A DNA stretch of 64,000 nucleotides, from NCBI GenBank assembly GCA_008638375.1, contig CM018037.1:35731576-35795575 (forward strand), given 5' to 3'. Every line of letters starts with the position of its first letter. Within the stretch, counting starts at the first letter, position 1. The notes beneath the pieces were generated by a model. It saw nothing but the letters and a program-made list of their open reading frames with translations. It was not told the DNA's origin and did not search any database. Origin of the DNA: Nyssa sinensis. Its lineage: Eukaryota; Streptophyta; Magnoliopsida; Cornales; Nyssaceae. A program made the translations under genes and the position numbers. Below are positions 45,903-56,565 of this stretch, piece after piece.

Positions 45903-46453
45903 TGATACGTCACCAAACATCTGATTAATGAGATTTGAACATGTGCAATAAAGATAATTTGATTAAGAACTTAGAGTGAAAAGAATATACCGAGGTGTAC
46001 GTCGGTATACCGATCTCGGAACGATGGGCTAAATAAAAGACGAAAAAGAATGATGAAAGTCTCATCATTACGATGATACAGCCTGACAGGCGGTGAGCCC
46101 TAACCCTGCCAAAAATAGGTACAGGTTTGACAATCCATTCTACAGGTACACGTGTAAAGGAAGTCACACCACTTTAAATGTTAAGGTGAACAGGGCGTCC
46201 ACCGCTTGTCAGACAAACCCACCGCCTCTCCATACTATAACTTCCATGAAGAAGGTATGAAAGGGGATACACACATTATTTTGAATGATTAAGTGATAAA
46301 AGAGTAAAAACTTTTGATCACAGAAAAAGGAAAACTGATTTAACCATCGGAGAGGTTACCACCGGAACCTTTCCCGGTGGCTTTTTATTAATTATCTCTT
46401 TTCAGGTTCACAGTGACGGATTATTCCATGACGAGCCCAAATTAGCTGCATCA
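45903..46453 (+). repeat. 3' LTR of the gypsy element
   Basis: 551 bp, indistinguishable by eye from 36160-36710, ending GCTGCATCA before the TAGAC target duplication. Confidence 0.93.
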
Positions 46454-46992
46454 TAGACATAACTTTGATAGAAGGTTTGGTACCTAGAATATAGCCTGCT
46501 AATGAATTTTTCCATCTCTTCAGTTCCTGCCTCACCCCTTGTATTTCAAGATGAACTCTAATCTCTCCATCAACTACTTTGGGATCAATATTCTCCAGTT
46601 GCATTGCATTATCTGTTTCCGCCCTCCACGACCCTCTGCTCCTCTTAACGACGCTTGATCTCTGTCATTGTTCGGTCCTTCTTTAACCACATCATCACCA
46701 ACAATCCTCATTTCCACCCCCTCTTTCAGCCATTCATTCTCAACTTTGAGACTTTTGCCTTGAAGCCCTTGTTTTCAAATTCAAGTTGAGCTATTCGGCG
46801 AGCTATATCACCATCGGCAAAGGTAGTAGCCTTCGCGATTTTCAGATCATACGAATCTGCCACAGAAGTTCCCAATGTGCCTCCATTCTCAACTTCATCG
46901 TTTACCTTCAAAATAGGGCCAATCGATTCAGAAACGTAACAGTCCCCTTCCTTAGAGGATGCCTCGCATCCTATTTCAGGTTGCTTCTCCAT
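46454..46992 (-). pseudogene. L1-type LINE ORF1 remnant, 5' part (right of the gypsy insertion)
   Basis: Minus strand: a likely ORF1 start near 46992 (MEKQPEIG) with an acidic N-terminal region; after a frame break, WKNSLAGYILGTKPS, the typical beginning of DUF4283. Reading continues on the far side of the gypsy element at 36159 with INRRWRNFGKID. Bases 46993-47110 may be its 5' UTR. Several frame breaks show it was dead before or after the gypsy insertion. Confidence 0.65.
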
Positions 46993-47119
46993 ATCCTAGG
47001 AAGAAAGATCAACCTATAGCATCCGAAGAAGATCGGGTTTCAAAAAGAACTCTAGGTTTTGGGTTAGCAAAGCACAAACAACTCTAGGTTTTGCGTTTTG
47101 GGCTAGTACTCATTTCCAG

Positions 47120-47223
47120 TGATAATACCCATTCGTTGAGAAAGAGTAGAAATGTCATATTTGTATTAGATTTAAATATTATTCTTCAATTTGATATAAC
47201 TGCCTTTTGAAAATCTCAAACTC

Positions 47224-47257
<34 letters not shown>

Positions 47258-48500
47258 TGTTGTAGATGATCTGAACCGACGGAGAATTCCTAATCACAAA
47301 CTTGCAAGACACATTGTTAAAATCACTGATTAGCAAGACACACTGTTAAAATCACTGGATGGAGTCCGACCAAAAATTGTCATATGATCAAGTTAGTTGA
47401 GAATTAAAAGAATAATATAAACAATAACTTAATCAAGAATTAGGACCTACCTCTAGAAGTTGTCTTGGTATTTTTTCATAGGTGTGCATTTTGATAAGAT
47501 TGAAATGGAAGAAAATCAGATTCATGTTTACCTTTTTATAACAGTATATCAAGTACTCGAACCGAGTACTTAAACTTAGTAATACTTGTATTGAATTTGT
47601 ACTTTCTCTAAATGGGTTTAAGCCTCTAAAATATAATTTTCAGAAGTCTTTTTTCATGACTTTATTTTATCAAGTGTCATCAACTTTGTGCTACGACTAT
47701 TCTATATATTTATATCGATTGGATAAAGACACTATTCAATCTAGTTAACATAAAAATAATATTATATGTTTCAAAATTTGGGTCTTAAATTTTACATGTC
47801 AAATAATGTGACATGTAATTATTGGTAAAATATTTATAATATATCTGAAGTATCATCGACAGTTAGAACATCTTTAATGTTAAATGTCATTTTATTTATA
47901 TTAAATTTATATTTTTAGTACAAAAATACCAAATTTTAGCAACATTATTCTAATGCTAAAATACAATTTTTAATGCAATAACAATTTTTCTTTGAAAAAA
48001 GTAAGATGGACCCTAACCTCGTTTGACAATTACTTGAAAAAGTAACACCGATCCTACATTCATTTAACATATATTAGTGTATATCCGTTTGGCGTATCTC
48101 TTAAATAATTCATAAAGACCTGTCTTCGATACCAATGTGTCTATGCCAATTCATAAAGATTTCTATCAATGCATTAATTTTTAATCAAGGTTAAATTATG
48201 AAATTGATACATTAAATGACATGCATTGAAATTGTTATTAAATGCCATATAATTTGATATGTAAAATTTGACTCAAAATTTGAAACAGTAGTACTGTTGA
48301 GACGATGACGAGCAATCTTAACCTTTGGGGCAACATTATTTTGGCATTCAGTTTTGCTTCCTCTCACAGCCTTGTCATATATGCCAACCTAGCTCAATAG
48401 AAGCTTCTGCAATTATTATAATCACAAGCATATATATATATCAGACCAGGATTGAACTCGAAGCAGGCCAAAGTCAAAGATCAAAGATTAAAGGCATCAG
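47120..48500. other. AT-rich region without recognisable genes
   Basis: Includes an (AT)n run at about 47227-47251. From about 48300 it becomes homologous to the upstream region of the other N-class genes. Nothing else supported. Confidence 0.55.
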
Positions 48501-48660
48501 ACGCGTTGATATCGAAGGCCGATCTTTATGAATTATTTAAGACATGTTCAAGGAAGGTGTTTCATTTAACTAATATATAATTGTAGAAGCTTCTATCCAC
48601 ATAAGAAAAAAATAATCTCACATCACACACATACATGACCTTCATGTTTTTGTATAAATA
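48501..48660 (+). promoter_or_regulatory. Promoter of N-class gene 48799
   Basis: ACGCGT(T) (48501-48506), AGAAGCTTCT (48585-48594) and a canonical TATAAATA box (48653-48660), about 140 bp before the ATG. The upstream (GT)n run of the other N promoters is replaced by a short AT run here. Confidence 0.6.
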
Positions 48661-48798
48661 GCCCATTAGAGAACCTCAATTCTCACCGTCAAAAGTTTCA
48701 GTTTTTCACAACCTCAGCTCATTCACAGCAATTCAAACACATCCCCACAAAACTTCCCTCTTTTCCTTAATATATACTTATAGTACCCATATATATAT

Positions 48799-49437
48799 AT
48801 GGCAGAGAAGGATCAACAGGTCTATCCAATGCCTCAAACCAACGGCCCCACCAAGCACGACGAAGAGGCGGCCACGGTGCAATCCGACGAGCTCCGCCGC
48901 AAGAAGCGCATGAAATATTTAGCGTATGGTGTGGCCTTCGTAGTTTTTCAAACTGGTATTATATTGCTCTTTGCACTAACCGTAATGAAAATCAGGACTC
49001 CCAAGTTTCGTGTTCGATCTGCCACATTTGAGACTATTGATGTTGTGGCGGCAACTCCTTCATTTAATATAAGAATGAATGCTGAAGTTGGCATCAAGAA
49101 CACCAATTTTGGTCACTACAAATTCGACAACAGCACTGTTACCTTCTTCTACAAGGGTACACCAGTTGGGAGCGTCATTGTTCCTAATGCACGAGCAAGA
49201 GCACGATCGACCAAGAAGTTTAATATTGTGGTGGACTTGATCTCGACAAGTCTTCCAAGCACTTTGGAGTTGGGAAATGATATCAGTTCTGGGGTTATAT
49301 CATTGAGCAGCCAATCTACATTAAGAGGAAAGGTGGAGCTGTTTAAGATCATGAAGAAGAAGAAATCCACCCAAATGGATTGCACCATGGCAATTAGTTT
49401 GGCAGACAAAGCAATCCAAAATTTGAAGTGCAAGTAA
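48799..49437 (+). CDS. LEA_2 family single-pass membrane protein, N-class, outside the multi-gene repeat
   Basis: 212 aa with the N-class tetrapeptide (TNGPTKHD). It mixes class features: N-like KYLAYGVAFVVF and VVAATPSF, H/D-like KIRTPKFRVRS, and H-like LADKAIQNL at the C-terminus. This suggests a member close to the ancestor of the three classes. Membrane segment about 40-63; possible N-glycosylation site NST at 111-113. Private residues include IDVV, NSTVTFF, GSVIVPN and FKIMKKKKS. The ATG ends an (AT)n run. Confidence 0.93.
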   Translation: MAEKDQQVYPMPQTNGPTKHDEEAATVQSDELRRKKRMKYLAYGVAFVVFQTGIILLFALTVMKIRTPKFRVRSATFETIDVVAATPSFNIRMNAEVGIKNTNFGHYKFDNSTVTFFYKGTPVGSVIVPNARARARSTKKFNIVVDLISTSLPSTLELGNDISSGVISLSSQSTLRGKVELFKIMKKKKSTQMDCTMAISLADKAIQNLKCK

Positions 49438-50144
49438 AGTGTGTTCTATGCTTAGGTGATCTAGTGTTTGGCTTTTTTGTGGGATTTTACTTTTGAAATT
49501 CATAGTGTGTAATTTTCTTTTTGATAAATATTGGAATCATTTATTTATTTTTTCAAATTTGGTTTTTCCATGGTTCTTCTACTTTTACAAGATTAATTGT
49601 TTCAATTTATCAGGGAAAAGAAAAATGACAAAAGAATATTGGCTTTGTGGTTCCATGGTGACATGACATTGAGGGTCCTGCAACTTGTTGAAAAGCTATC
49701 TCAAAGCCATTTGATTTTTAGCAGAGTAAATCTTCAAACATTTATGAATATTAAGATATAATAGATTGGGTTGAGTCTCATATAGTTGGGAGTAAGCAAT
49801 ATAAAGGGCTCTAAGTTGACTCTCTGAGCAATATGGATCTGTAGAATTTTTCATATGGATTACTATAACTCTCTGTGCTACCAATATAAAATTGAGATGA
49901 TTTAGGATCGAAATTCAGTCTCTCTGATTTATAAGAGTAGCAAAGTATCCAATAAAAAAATGTGCGGAAGCTGCCCCTCTGATGCACAATCACAACTCTC
50001 TGTAGATAAACTATTCCTTCTAGGGTTTGGATTTGGGGCAACCTATGTGAATAGCCAAAAATCATGCTAGATCTAGAGTGTCTGCATAAAAGAATTTCCA
50101 TGTCTGAGGTTGGAACTGTACCATCACCAAATCCCCCCCCCCTC

Positions 50145-50192
<48 letters not shown>

Positions 50193-50899
50193 TTTTTCCC
50201 AATTTCAAAGGTGCGCTTACTTTCATTGACTTTTTTAAGTTTATTAAGTGTTTAATTCTATTTATTGACCACACTTAATAAATTTATACTTAACTAAAAA
50301 TAGACTTTTTTCAAAAATAGTCTCAATATAACTTTTTTTTAAAATAATTTAGTAACACTTATTAATAATTGATCTAAGTACTATAATATTATTTAAACAC
50401 TTATTAAAAATTAAAAATAACACGTTTTCTTAACTATTTATTCAAATCACACTTTTTTTCAACAGACGAGCACCTAATCATTTTTTTTTACTTAAAAGAG
50501 TCCCTGTCAAAGGTCAATTATGATAAGAATGCCTGCATAAATCCCTTCTCGCCATGAACCACATGCATGTCGCTATTATGTACTTATCTTCAATAGCGGT
50601 CGTTGAAACCTGTAATTGAAATTCACCCATATAAAGAAGTTCATTATCTCACTTTCCAAAGTGGAGCATTGCCAAAGTAAAAAAAACCAAAGCCCTCACA
50701 CGCAATTCGGAGCCGTGTGATGACACAGAACACCTAAACTCATTTTTTCTTTGACTCTGTCAGAAATTTCAAGATCACACTTTTCAAACACTTCAAGAAT
50801 GGTGTACAAACTTCAATATTTGATTCTTTTCCTCTCTTTTGCAAGTTGAAAAATAGTACTATCACTACTATCTTCTTACATTGCATGTGTGTCTATGTG
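49438..50899. other. Spacer between gene 48799 and the copia element
   Basis: The first ~300 bp are a diverged N-class 3' flank. A C-rich and (CT)n tract lies at about 50133-50189. Bases 50230-50470 belong to an AT-rich repeat seen again near 62040 and 62290. The end of the region is the original upstream DNA of gene 55918. Confidence 0.55.
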
Positions 50900-50920
50900 T
50901 ATATATATATATATATATAT
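50900..50920 (+). promoter_or_regulatory. Original TATA region of gene 55918, now separated by the copia element
   Basis: A (TA)n run 20 bp upstream of the copia target duplication (ATTCC 50940-50944). Without the insertion it would lie about 95 bp before the ATG, the layout seen in the sister genes. Confidence 0.5.
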
Positions 50921-50944
50921 GGGTCATTACAATCCCACAATTCC

Positions 50945-51018
50945 TATTAGTTTTGGAAGACCTAATTATCCGCAGAGAAACAGAGTGATAAAATGGAAAA
51001 TGCCGAGAAGCAGTTTGT
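50945..51018 (-). repeat. Truncated 3' LTR of the copia element
   Basis: Matches 55427-55500 with a few mismatches, then joins RNase H coding sequence. A deletion removed the rest of the LTR and the region before it. Confidence 0.75.
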
Positions 51019-52440
51019 AACAGAAGAATTGGAAGAGGATATAGGCTATTTGGCAAGAAGACGGCGTGTATGCAGTGAAGATAATACCCTCCTGAATTTT
51101 ATCCCGAATTAGATGACAATCTAATTCAATATGCTTAGTCCTTTCATGGAAAACTGGGTTGGAGGCAATGTGTAGAGCAGACTTGCTGTCACAGTGAAGG
51201 ATGGCGGGCTGAGGATGAAGAACCAGGAGATTAGTAAGTAAATACTTGAGCCAAACAAGCTCACAAGAAGCAGCAGCCATAGACCCGTACTCTGCCTTAG
51301 CTGAACTACGGGAAATGGTGGTCTGTTTCTTGCACTTCCATGAAATGAGTGATTGTCCGAGAAATACAAAGTAGCCAGTTGTGGATCTTCTAGTATCTGG
51401 GCATGATGCCCAATCGGAATCACAATAGGATATTAATTGACAAGGAGACGAGGTAGGGAAGAACAACCCCTGGCCAGGTGATTTTTTAACATAATGCAGC
51501 ACCTTGTAAGCTGCTTGAAGATGTGGAACCCGAGGAGCACTCATGTATTGACTTAGCAGGTTAACAGAGAAAGAAAGATCAAGATGTGTGATGGTTAAGT
51601 AGAGGAGCCTTCCAAAGAGCCTAAGGAATTATGATGGATCAGAGAGCAATTGGCCTTCATCCTTGTTAATTTTGAGATTTGGGTCCATGGGAATTAAACT
51701 CGGCTTGCAGCCAGTTAAGCCAGCATCGGCGAGAATGTCCAGGCAGTATTTTCGCTGGCATAACTGAATTCCAGTTGAGTTTCGGGCTACCTCCAAACGG
51801 AGAAAATATTTAAGGGGCCCAAGATCCTTGATCTGGAATCTCGATTTTAGAAAATTTTTGAGAGCTGAAATACCATGGTGATCATTGGAAGCTACAACTA
51901 TATCATCAACATACACAAGTAACGCGAGAAAGGATGAACCACTTCCTTTAGTAAAGAGGTTGTAATAAGCTCTTGACTGAATAAATCCAAATTGTAACAA
52001 GGAAGATGAAAATTTGGCATACCATTGGCGAGATGCCTGTTTGAGGCCATACAAGCTCTTGTTTAATTTGCAAACCTTGTTCTTTCCTTGAACTGAGTAA
52101 CCAGAAGGATTTTCATATACACGTCTTCCTCCAACTCGCCATGTAAAAAAGCGTTATTAACATCGAATTGATGAAGTTTCCATCCGTTGATTGCTGCCAC
52201 GGCTAGTAAGGTTTTGGCCGTAACAAGTTTGGCTACGGGGGCGAATGTCTCATGGTAATCAAGGCCCTCCTCTTGGGTGTAACCCTTGGCAACTAAACGG
52301 GCCTTGTGCCTTGCAATTGTTCCATCGGAGATGTATTTAATTTTGTAAACCCATTTGGAACCAATGGTCTTCTGCCTAATAGGCAAATCAATAACATCCC
52401 AAGTCTTATTCAATTCCAATGCAACAATCTCATTATCCAT
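51019..52440 (-). pseudogene. Copia reverse transcriptase and RNase H, broken
   Basis: Reverse transcriptase begins with [17 protein letters not shown] and [19 protein letters not shown], then changes frame near 52060 to MYGLKQASRQWY and the catalytic YVDD. RNase H continues after breaks near 51600 with [28 protein letters not shown] and [14 protein letters not shown]. The C-terminal end is lost in the LTR-joining deletion. Confidence 0.85.
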
Positions 52441-52540
52441 TGCAACACGCCAGTCTAAGCTTTTTACAACTTATGCATAAGTGGAAGGTTCAGTATGATT
52501 AAGAATAGAGATGGCAAAAGCAGCATGGGGAGAAGACAAT

Positions 52541-54307
52541 TTAGCATGAGACAAGACAGAATGCAAGGGATATAAATGAGGAGTAAGGGAATGACCTTGG
52601 ATCTCTGAGCTTGAAAGGAAAGTAGTGGGTGCAAGGACCTGCTGACAGGAGTAGTCCTAGAGGTAAGAAGGTGATATTTTTGGGCGGGTGGATCTGCGGG
52701 GAGGAGGTTGTGTTTGGAAAGGAGGATTGTGGAGAGGGTTGGTGTGTGAGAATAGGTGAAGGAATGGAAGGAGTAGGCTGATGTGAGGGAGAGGGTCTAG
52801 TGGGAGGGTCAAAGGAAATGAGAGGTGAAGCTTGCTGTGATGGTGAATATGTTAGGGGAATATCAGAGTGGGATGGTAGGGACTGGGTGATGGTGTCAGT
52901 ACCGAGAGAGGGAAACTGAGACATAGGGAAGGGCTGTGTAGTGGAAAGATTAGTATTATAGGGAAAGATGTGTTCACAGAAAGTGACATCTCTAGAGTAA
53001 AAAATGGAGTGGCTGGTTAAATCAAATATCTTGTAGCTTTTGATGCCAAAGGGATATCCAAGCAGAATGCATTTTCGTGCTCTAGAGTCAAATTTGTGTC
53101 GGTTTTGTTTTAAGGTAGATGCATAGCAAAGGCAGCCGAAGGTTCTCAAGTGGTGATAGGTTGGTTTGGTATGGAAGAGAAATTGATATGGGCTATGATT
53201 TTGCAAATTGGGGGATGGTATTCTGTTAATGAGATAGGTAGCGGTTAAAATGAAATCATTCCAAAAAGACAAGGGAACACCAGATTGAAATTTTAAAGCA
53301 CGAGCAATATTCAAAATGTGTTGATGCTTTCGTTCTACAACCCCATTTTGTTGGGGGCTGTCGACACAAGTTTTTTGGTGAACAATCCCTTTTTTCATGA
53401 AAAAATCAGTCATTGAAAATTCATTTCCATTATCAGATCGAAGTGTTTTAAGCTTTGTGTGGAATTGTGTTTCAATTAGTGAGCAAAAAGATTGAAGTAG
53501 AGGTCGAGTTTGAGATTTATTTTTCATTAAATAGACCCAAGTGGATCTAGTAAAGTCATCAACAATTGTTAAGAAATATTTTGATCCATCATAAGCCATT
53601 TGGGTGCAAGGTCCCCAAATGTCACAGTGGATGAGATCAAATGGTTTTGAGGCGCGGTTGTCGCTAATGGGAAAAGGTAATCTGTGATGTTTTGCTAAAT
53701 GACATGTAGAACATAGAGTAATTGAATCCATAGAAGTTAAGAGAGGTAAATCTGTTTGTAACAAAGATAATCGTGAGTTAGACAAGTGACCCATTCTACA
53801 ATGCCATAAATGGTGAATACTTTGCTGAGAAGTAACTGAGGCAGAAACAGGGTATTTACGTAAAGGTAAAGTGGATAAAATAGAAGAGAGGGCTATGGGA
53901 GACACTCCTGTCAGCCGAAGATGATAAAGACCATTGACAATCTCACTCTTCCCAATCGTGCTCCAAGAAAAAAGGTCCTGCACATAACACTCATTAGCAA
54001 AGAAAACAAAGCAACAATTAATGTCTTGGATTAGTTTTTTGGCTGAGAGAAGATTGAAATTAAAAGAGGGAATGCATAAATCATCTTTGAGAATAATGGC
54101 AGAAGTGAGTTTAACAATACCCTTATGAGTAACATTGGTGTGATTACCATTTGGAAATCTGACTTTAAAATCAACTATGATGGGTGGAGAACTATAAATG
54201 GAGGTGCAGCAAATCATATGATATGTTGCACCTATGTTTATAATCCAAGGTATATAATGTGAAGATGTTGTATGAGAAACTAAAAAATAGGAAGCTATAC
54301 CAGACAT
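52541..54307 (-). pseudogene. Copia protease remnant and integrase
   Basis: One 588-codon frame. The protease site reads [10 protein letters not shown] where copia elements have a D-S/T-G triad, so the catalytic Asp is lost. The GAG-pre-integrase finger ([18 protein letters not shown]) is followed by an integrase core with its acidic residues kept ([24 protein letters not shown]), then a Ser/Pro/Thr-rich tail. It is cut off from reverse transcriptase by stops near 52440-52540. Confidence 0.85.
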
Positions 54308-54420
54308 GGTGGAAGGCGAAGGACAAACTAGAGGTGGATCAATGGTCTGAACTTGATTGGCAGTTGGTTGTGGAGCGTGAGACTGAAGCAGAGCAATGAG
54401 ATGTTGATACTGTGTTTTAG

Positions 54421-55409
54421 TTAGAACTGTTGGAGAATCTTCACTGATCTGTTCTTGGTTGGAGAGACTAATTTGGTTAACAGATGGGTTAGGTTCTCTG
54501 GATCAATTGGCAAGCTTATGGCCAGGAGGATAACCATGCAATTTGTAACATCTCTCTGCAGTGTGACCAACGAGATGACAGTGTGTACATGTGGGTTTCT
54601 CAAGATTAGGATTGGCCTTAAAACATTTGTCCAGAGAATGGCCTGAGACTTAGCAAAAAGTGCAAAACAGTTTGTCTCGTTGTTGGGAACCAAAGGATTT
54701 GGGAATGTCTCGGGAGGATGGATAATGAGTTTTGGTAGCCAAGGCAAGTGTATCATGAAGATTAGGGAGATTGGAGATCTGTTTACGCTTTGAGAAGGAC
54801 AATTTGTGCTTTGATGTTGCTGAAAGACTCGTTGAGCCCCATGAGAAATTTCATCATCCAGTCACATTGTTGGTTCTCAAGAACAGGTTTCATGGCACCA
54901 CATGTACACGATGGAATAAGTTCAAAATTGAGGAGTTCATCAAATAAGCTTTTCAACTTAGAGAAGTAGAGGCTGACAAATTCATCACCTTGGGTAATAT
55001 TGTGAATAGATTGCTTTAATTCGTAGATCCTCGGCCCATTGTTTTGGGCAAAACGTTGTTCAAGTTCAAGCCACAATTCGTGAGCAGTTTCAACATAGAC
55101 GACACTGTTTTTTATTTCAAGAGACATTGCATTTTGAAGCCAGGTTACAACCATGTCATTGCATTCAAGCCATGGTTCTAACAGGGCATCGGTGGAGGAG
55201 GGTTCAAGAAAGGTACCATCAATGAAACCCAATTGCTTTTTGATTCGCAGTGAACGACGTACGGTGCGTGCCCAAGAATGGTAGTTTTCAGCAGTAAGAA
55301 GATGGTTGGTGAGTAGCGTTGCTGGACCATCATTTGGGTTGAGGAAATAAGGGCTCGTTGGATCTTTAGGGTTGGTATTGATGGAAGAATTGGTGTTTTT
55401 TGTAGCCAT
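54421..55409 (-). pseudogene. Copia gag, broken by a frameshift
   Basis: The frame from 55409 has the copia Gag start (LTAENYHSWARTVRRSL, IKKQLGFIDG) and the UBN2-type core (LWLELEQRFAQNNGPRI). After about 54780 the frame shifts. A zinc knuckle of C-x2-C-x4-H-x4-C type (CTHCHLVGHTAERC) can be read in another frame near 54550-54600. Confidence 0.8.
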
Positions 55410-55426
55410 TTATGGCTCTGATACCA

Positions 55427-55841
55427 TATTAGTTTTGGAAGACCTAATTATCTGCAAAGAAACAGAGTGATAAAATGGAAAATGCAGAGAAGCAGTTTGT
55501 TGCAAAGAAATATTGCTTCCATTACTTCATCGCATTCTTTACAACATGCTGAGCTCTCTATTTATATTACTTACAAAGAATCAATAAAAATCATGATTCT
55601 AACTAACTTGAGCAATTTGTATAAAACAGAATTATAGCTCATAGTATTCTAGAATTATCTAGATTGTGCTGAGGTATCATCACTGAGCCGGAGCATGTGG
55701 CTGAGATGGCTTGCTCTGGTGGCATCATCACTGAGCCGGAGCATGTGGCTGAGATGGCTTGCTGTGGTGGCATCATCACTGAGCTGGAGCATGTGGCTGA
55801 AATGGCTTGCTGTGGTGGCAGTTGTTGTGGTAAATCTAACA
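55427..55841 (-). repeat. 5' LTR of the copia element, with 48-bp internal tandem repeats
   Basis: 415 bp. Outer end TGTTAGATTTACC on the minus strand. Bases 55684-55827 are three 48-bp repeats (starts 55684, 55732, 55780). The LTR lies 76 bp before the ATG of gene 55918, in antisense orientation to it. Confidence 0.85.
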
Positions 55842-55917
55842 ATTCCCACCATCATTTCTTTCACATCCACTTGAAGAACCCAAAAAACAGAATCTTCACA
55901 AATCACAAGAGTTAGCC

Positions 55918-56565
55918 ATGGCAGAGAGCGATCAACAACAGGCGTGTCCTCCAGCAACAGCCGAGGGTCTATCTGTTGGCAGAACAGACATAGAGTCAGC
56001 CACCGTGCAGTCCAAAGAGCTCCGTCGCAAGCAACGCATGAAATGGGCAGTCTACTTTGCTGCTTTCATAGTCTTCCAAACCATAGACCTAGTAGTCTTT
56101 GAGCTAACCGTGATGCGTGTCAAAAGCCCCAACTACCGGCTGCGCTCCATCACCATTGACAATCTCACCATTGGCAACGCCACCACCGCAAATTCCCCAT
56201 CATTCAACATGAGCTTCACTGCTGAATTCACAATCAAGAACAAAAACTTTGGCCCCTTCAAATTTGAGAACAGCAACATCACCTTCTCCTACCGGGGCAG
56301 GCCGGTTGGGGCGGCTCTTATCAGTCCGGCAACAGCTGGGTTTCTGTCCACGAAAAAGATGAGTGTCGGATTCATTGTTTCTTCGAATGCTGCAGCAACT
56401 GACTCAAACTTGGCTTCCGGTGAGTTGACACTGAACAGTTATTCAAAGGTGAGAGGGAAGGTGCTTTTGCTGAAGGTGCTAGAGAGGAAGAAATCTGCAG
56501 AAATGAAATGCACCATGACTGTTAATTTAGCAGGGAGAGTTGTCCAAGATTTAATATGTGACTGA
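55918..56565 (+). CDS. Divergent LEA_2 family single-pass membrane protein
   Basis: 215 aa. Shares with the array SKELRRKQRMK before the membrane segment (about 43-65), the ELTVMRVKSPNYRLRS junction and a LEA_2 domain with IKNKNFGPFKFENSNITF. It differs in having acidic residues inside the membrane segment (Asp57, Glu62), a longer N-terminus, and four possible N-glycosylation sites (N82, N87, N97, N120). The KKKK cluster of the array is reduced to ERKKSAEM. The start at GCCATGGC has good context. The coding frame is intact, but a copia element is inserted between the gene and its TATA region, so expression may be lost or rewired. Codon use is more GC-rich than in the array genes. Confidence 0.9.
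   Translation: MAESDQQQACPPATAEGLSVGRTDIESATVQSKELRRKQRMKWAVYFAAFIVFQTIDLVVFELTVMRVKSPNYRLRSITIDNLTIGNATTANSPSFNMSFTAEFTIKNKNFGPFKFENSNITFSYRGRPVGAALISPATAGFLSTKKMSVGFIVSSNAAATDSNLASGELTLNSYSKVRGKVLLLKVLERKKSAEMKCTMTVNLAGRVVQDLICD

Larger units (their letters stand above)
36160..46453 (+). mobile_element. Ty3/gypsy LTR retrotransposon, Tat-like lineage, young and apparently intact
   Basis: 10,294 bp with 551-bp LTRs at both ends that I could not distinguish by reading, TG...CA termini and a perfect 5-bp target duplication TAGAC (36155-36159 and 46454-46458). Order: 5' LTR, primer-binding site, gag-protease, in-frame TAG, pol (reverse transcriptase, RNase H, a second RNase H, integrase), 79-bp tandem repeats, antisense spliced gene, polypurine tract, 3' LTR. 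The second RNase H, the lack of a chromodomain after integrase, the extra antisense gene and the 3' tandem repeats fit the Tat/Retand/Grande group. LTR identity and open frames point to a recent insertion that could still move. Confidence 0.93.
50945..55841 (-). mobile_element. Ty1/copia LTR retrotransposon, decayed, 4.9 kb
   Basis: Minus-strand element flanked by a perfect 5-bp duplication ATTCC (50940-50944, 55842-55846). The 5' LTR is at 55427-55841. Next to it is an initiator-Met primer site TGGTATCAGAGCC (55414-55426, minus strand). Gag, protease, integrase, reverse transcriptase and RNase H follow in copia order. Only about 75 bp of the 3' LTR (50945-51018) remain, fused to the end of RNase H. 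The LTR outer edge reads TA where CA is expected. Several frameshifts and stops make it non-autonomous. Confidence 0.9.

Noticed and set aside
55414..55426. Partial tRNA-like sequence beside the copia LTR
   Set aside because: It is the primer-binding site complementary to the initiator-Met tRNA end, not a tRNA gene.
55639..55957. Repeat-encoded small proteins on both strands of the copia LTR
   Set aside because: They are only the translation of the 48-bp repeats; no start context or homology supports a gene.
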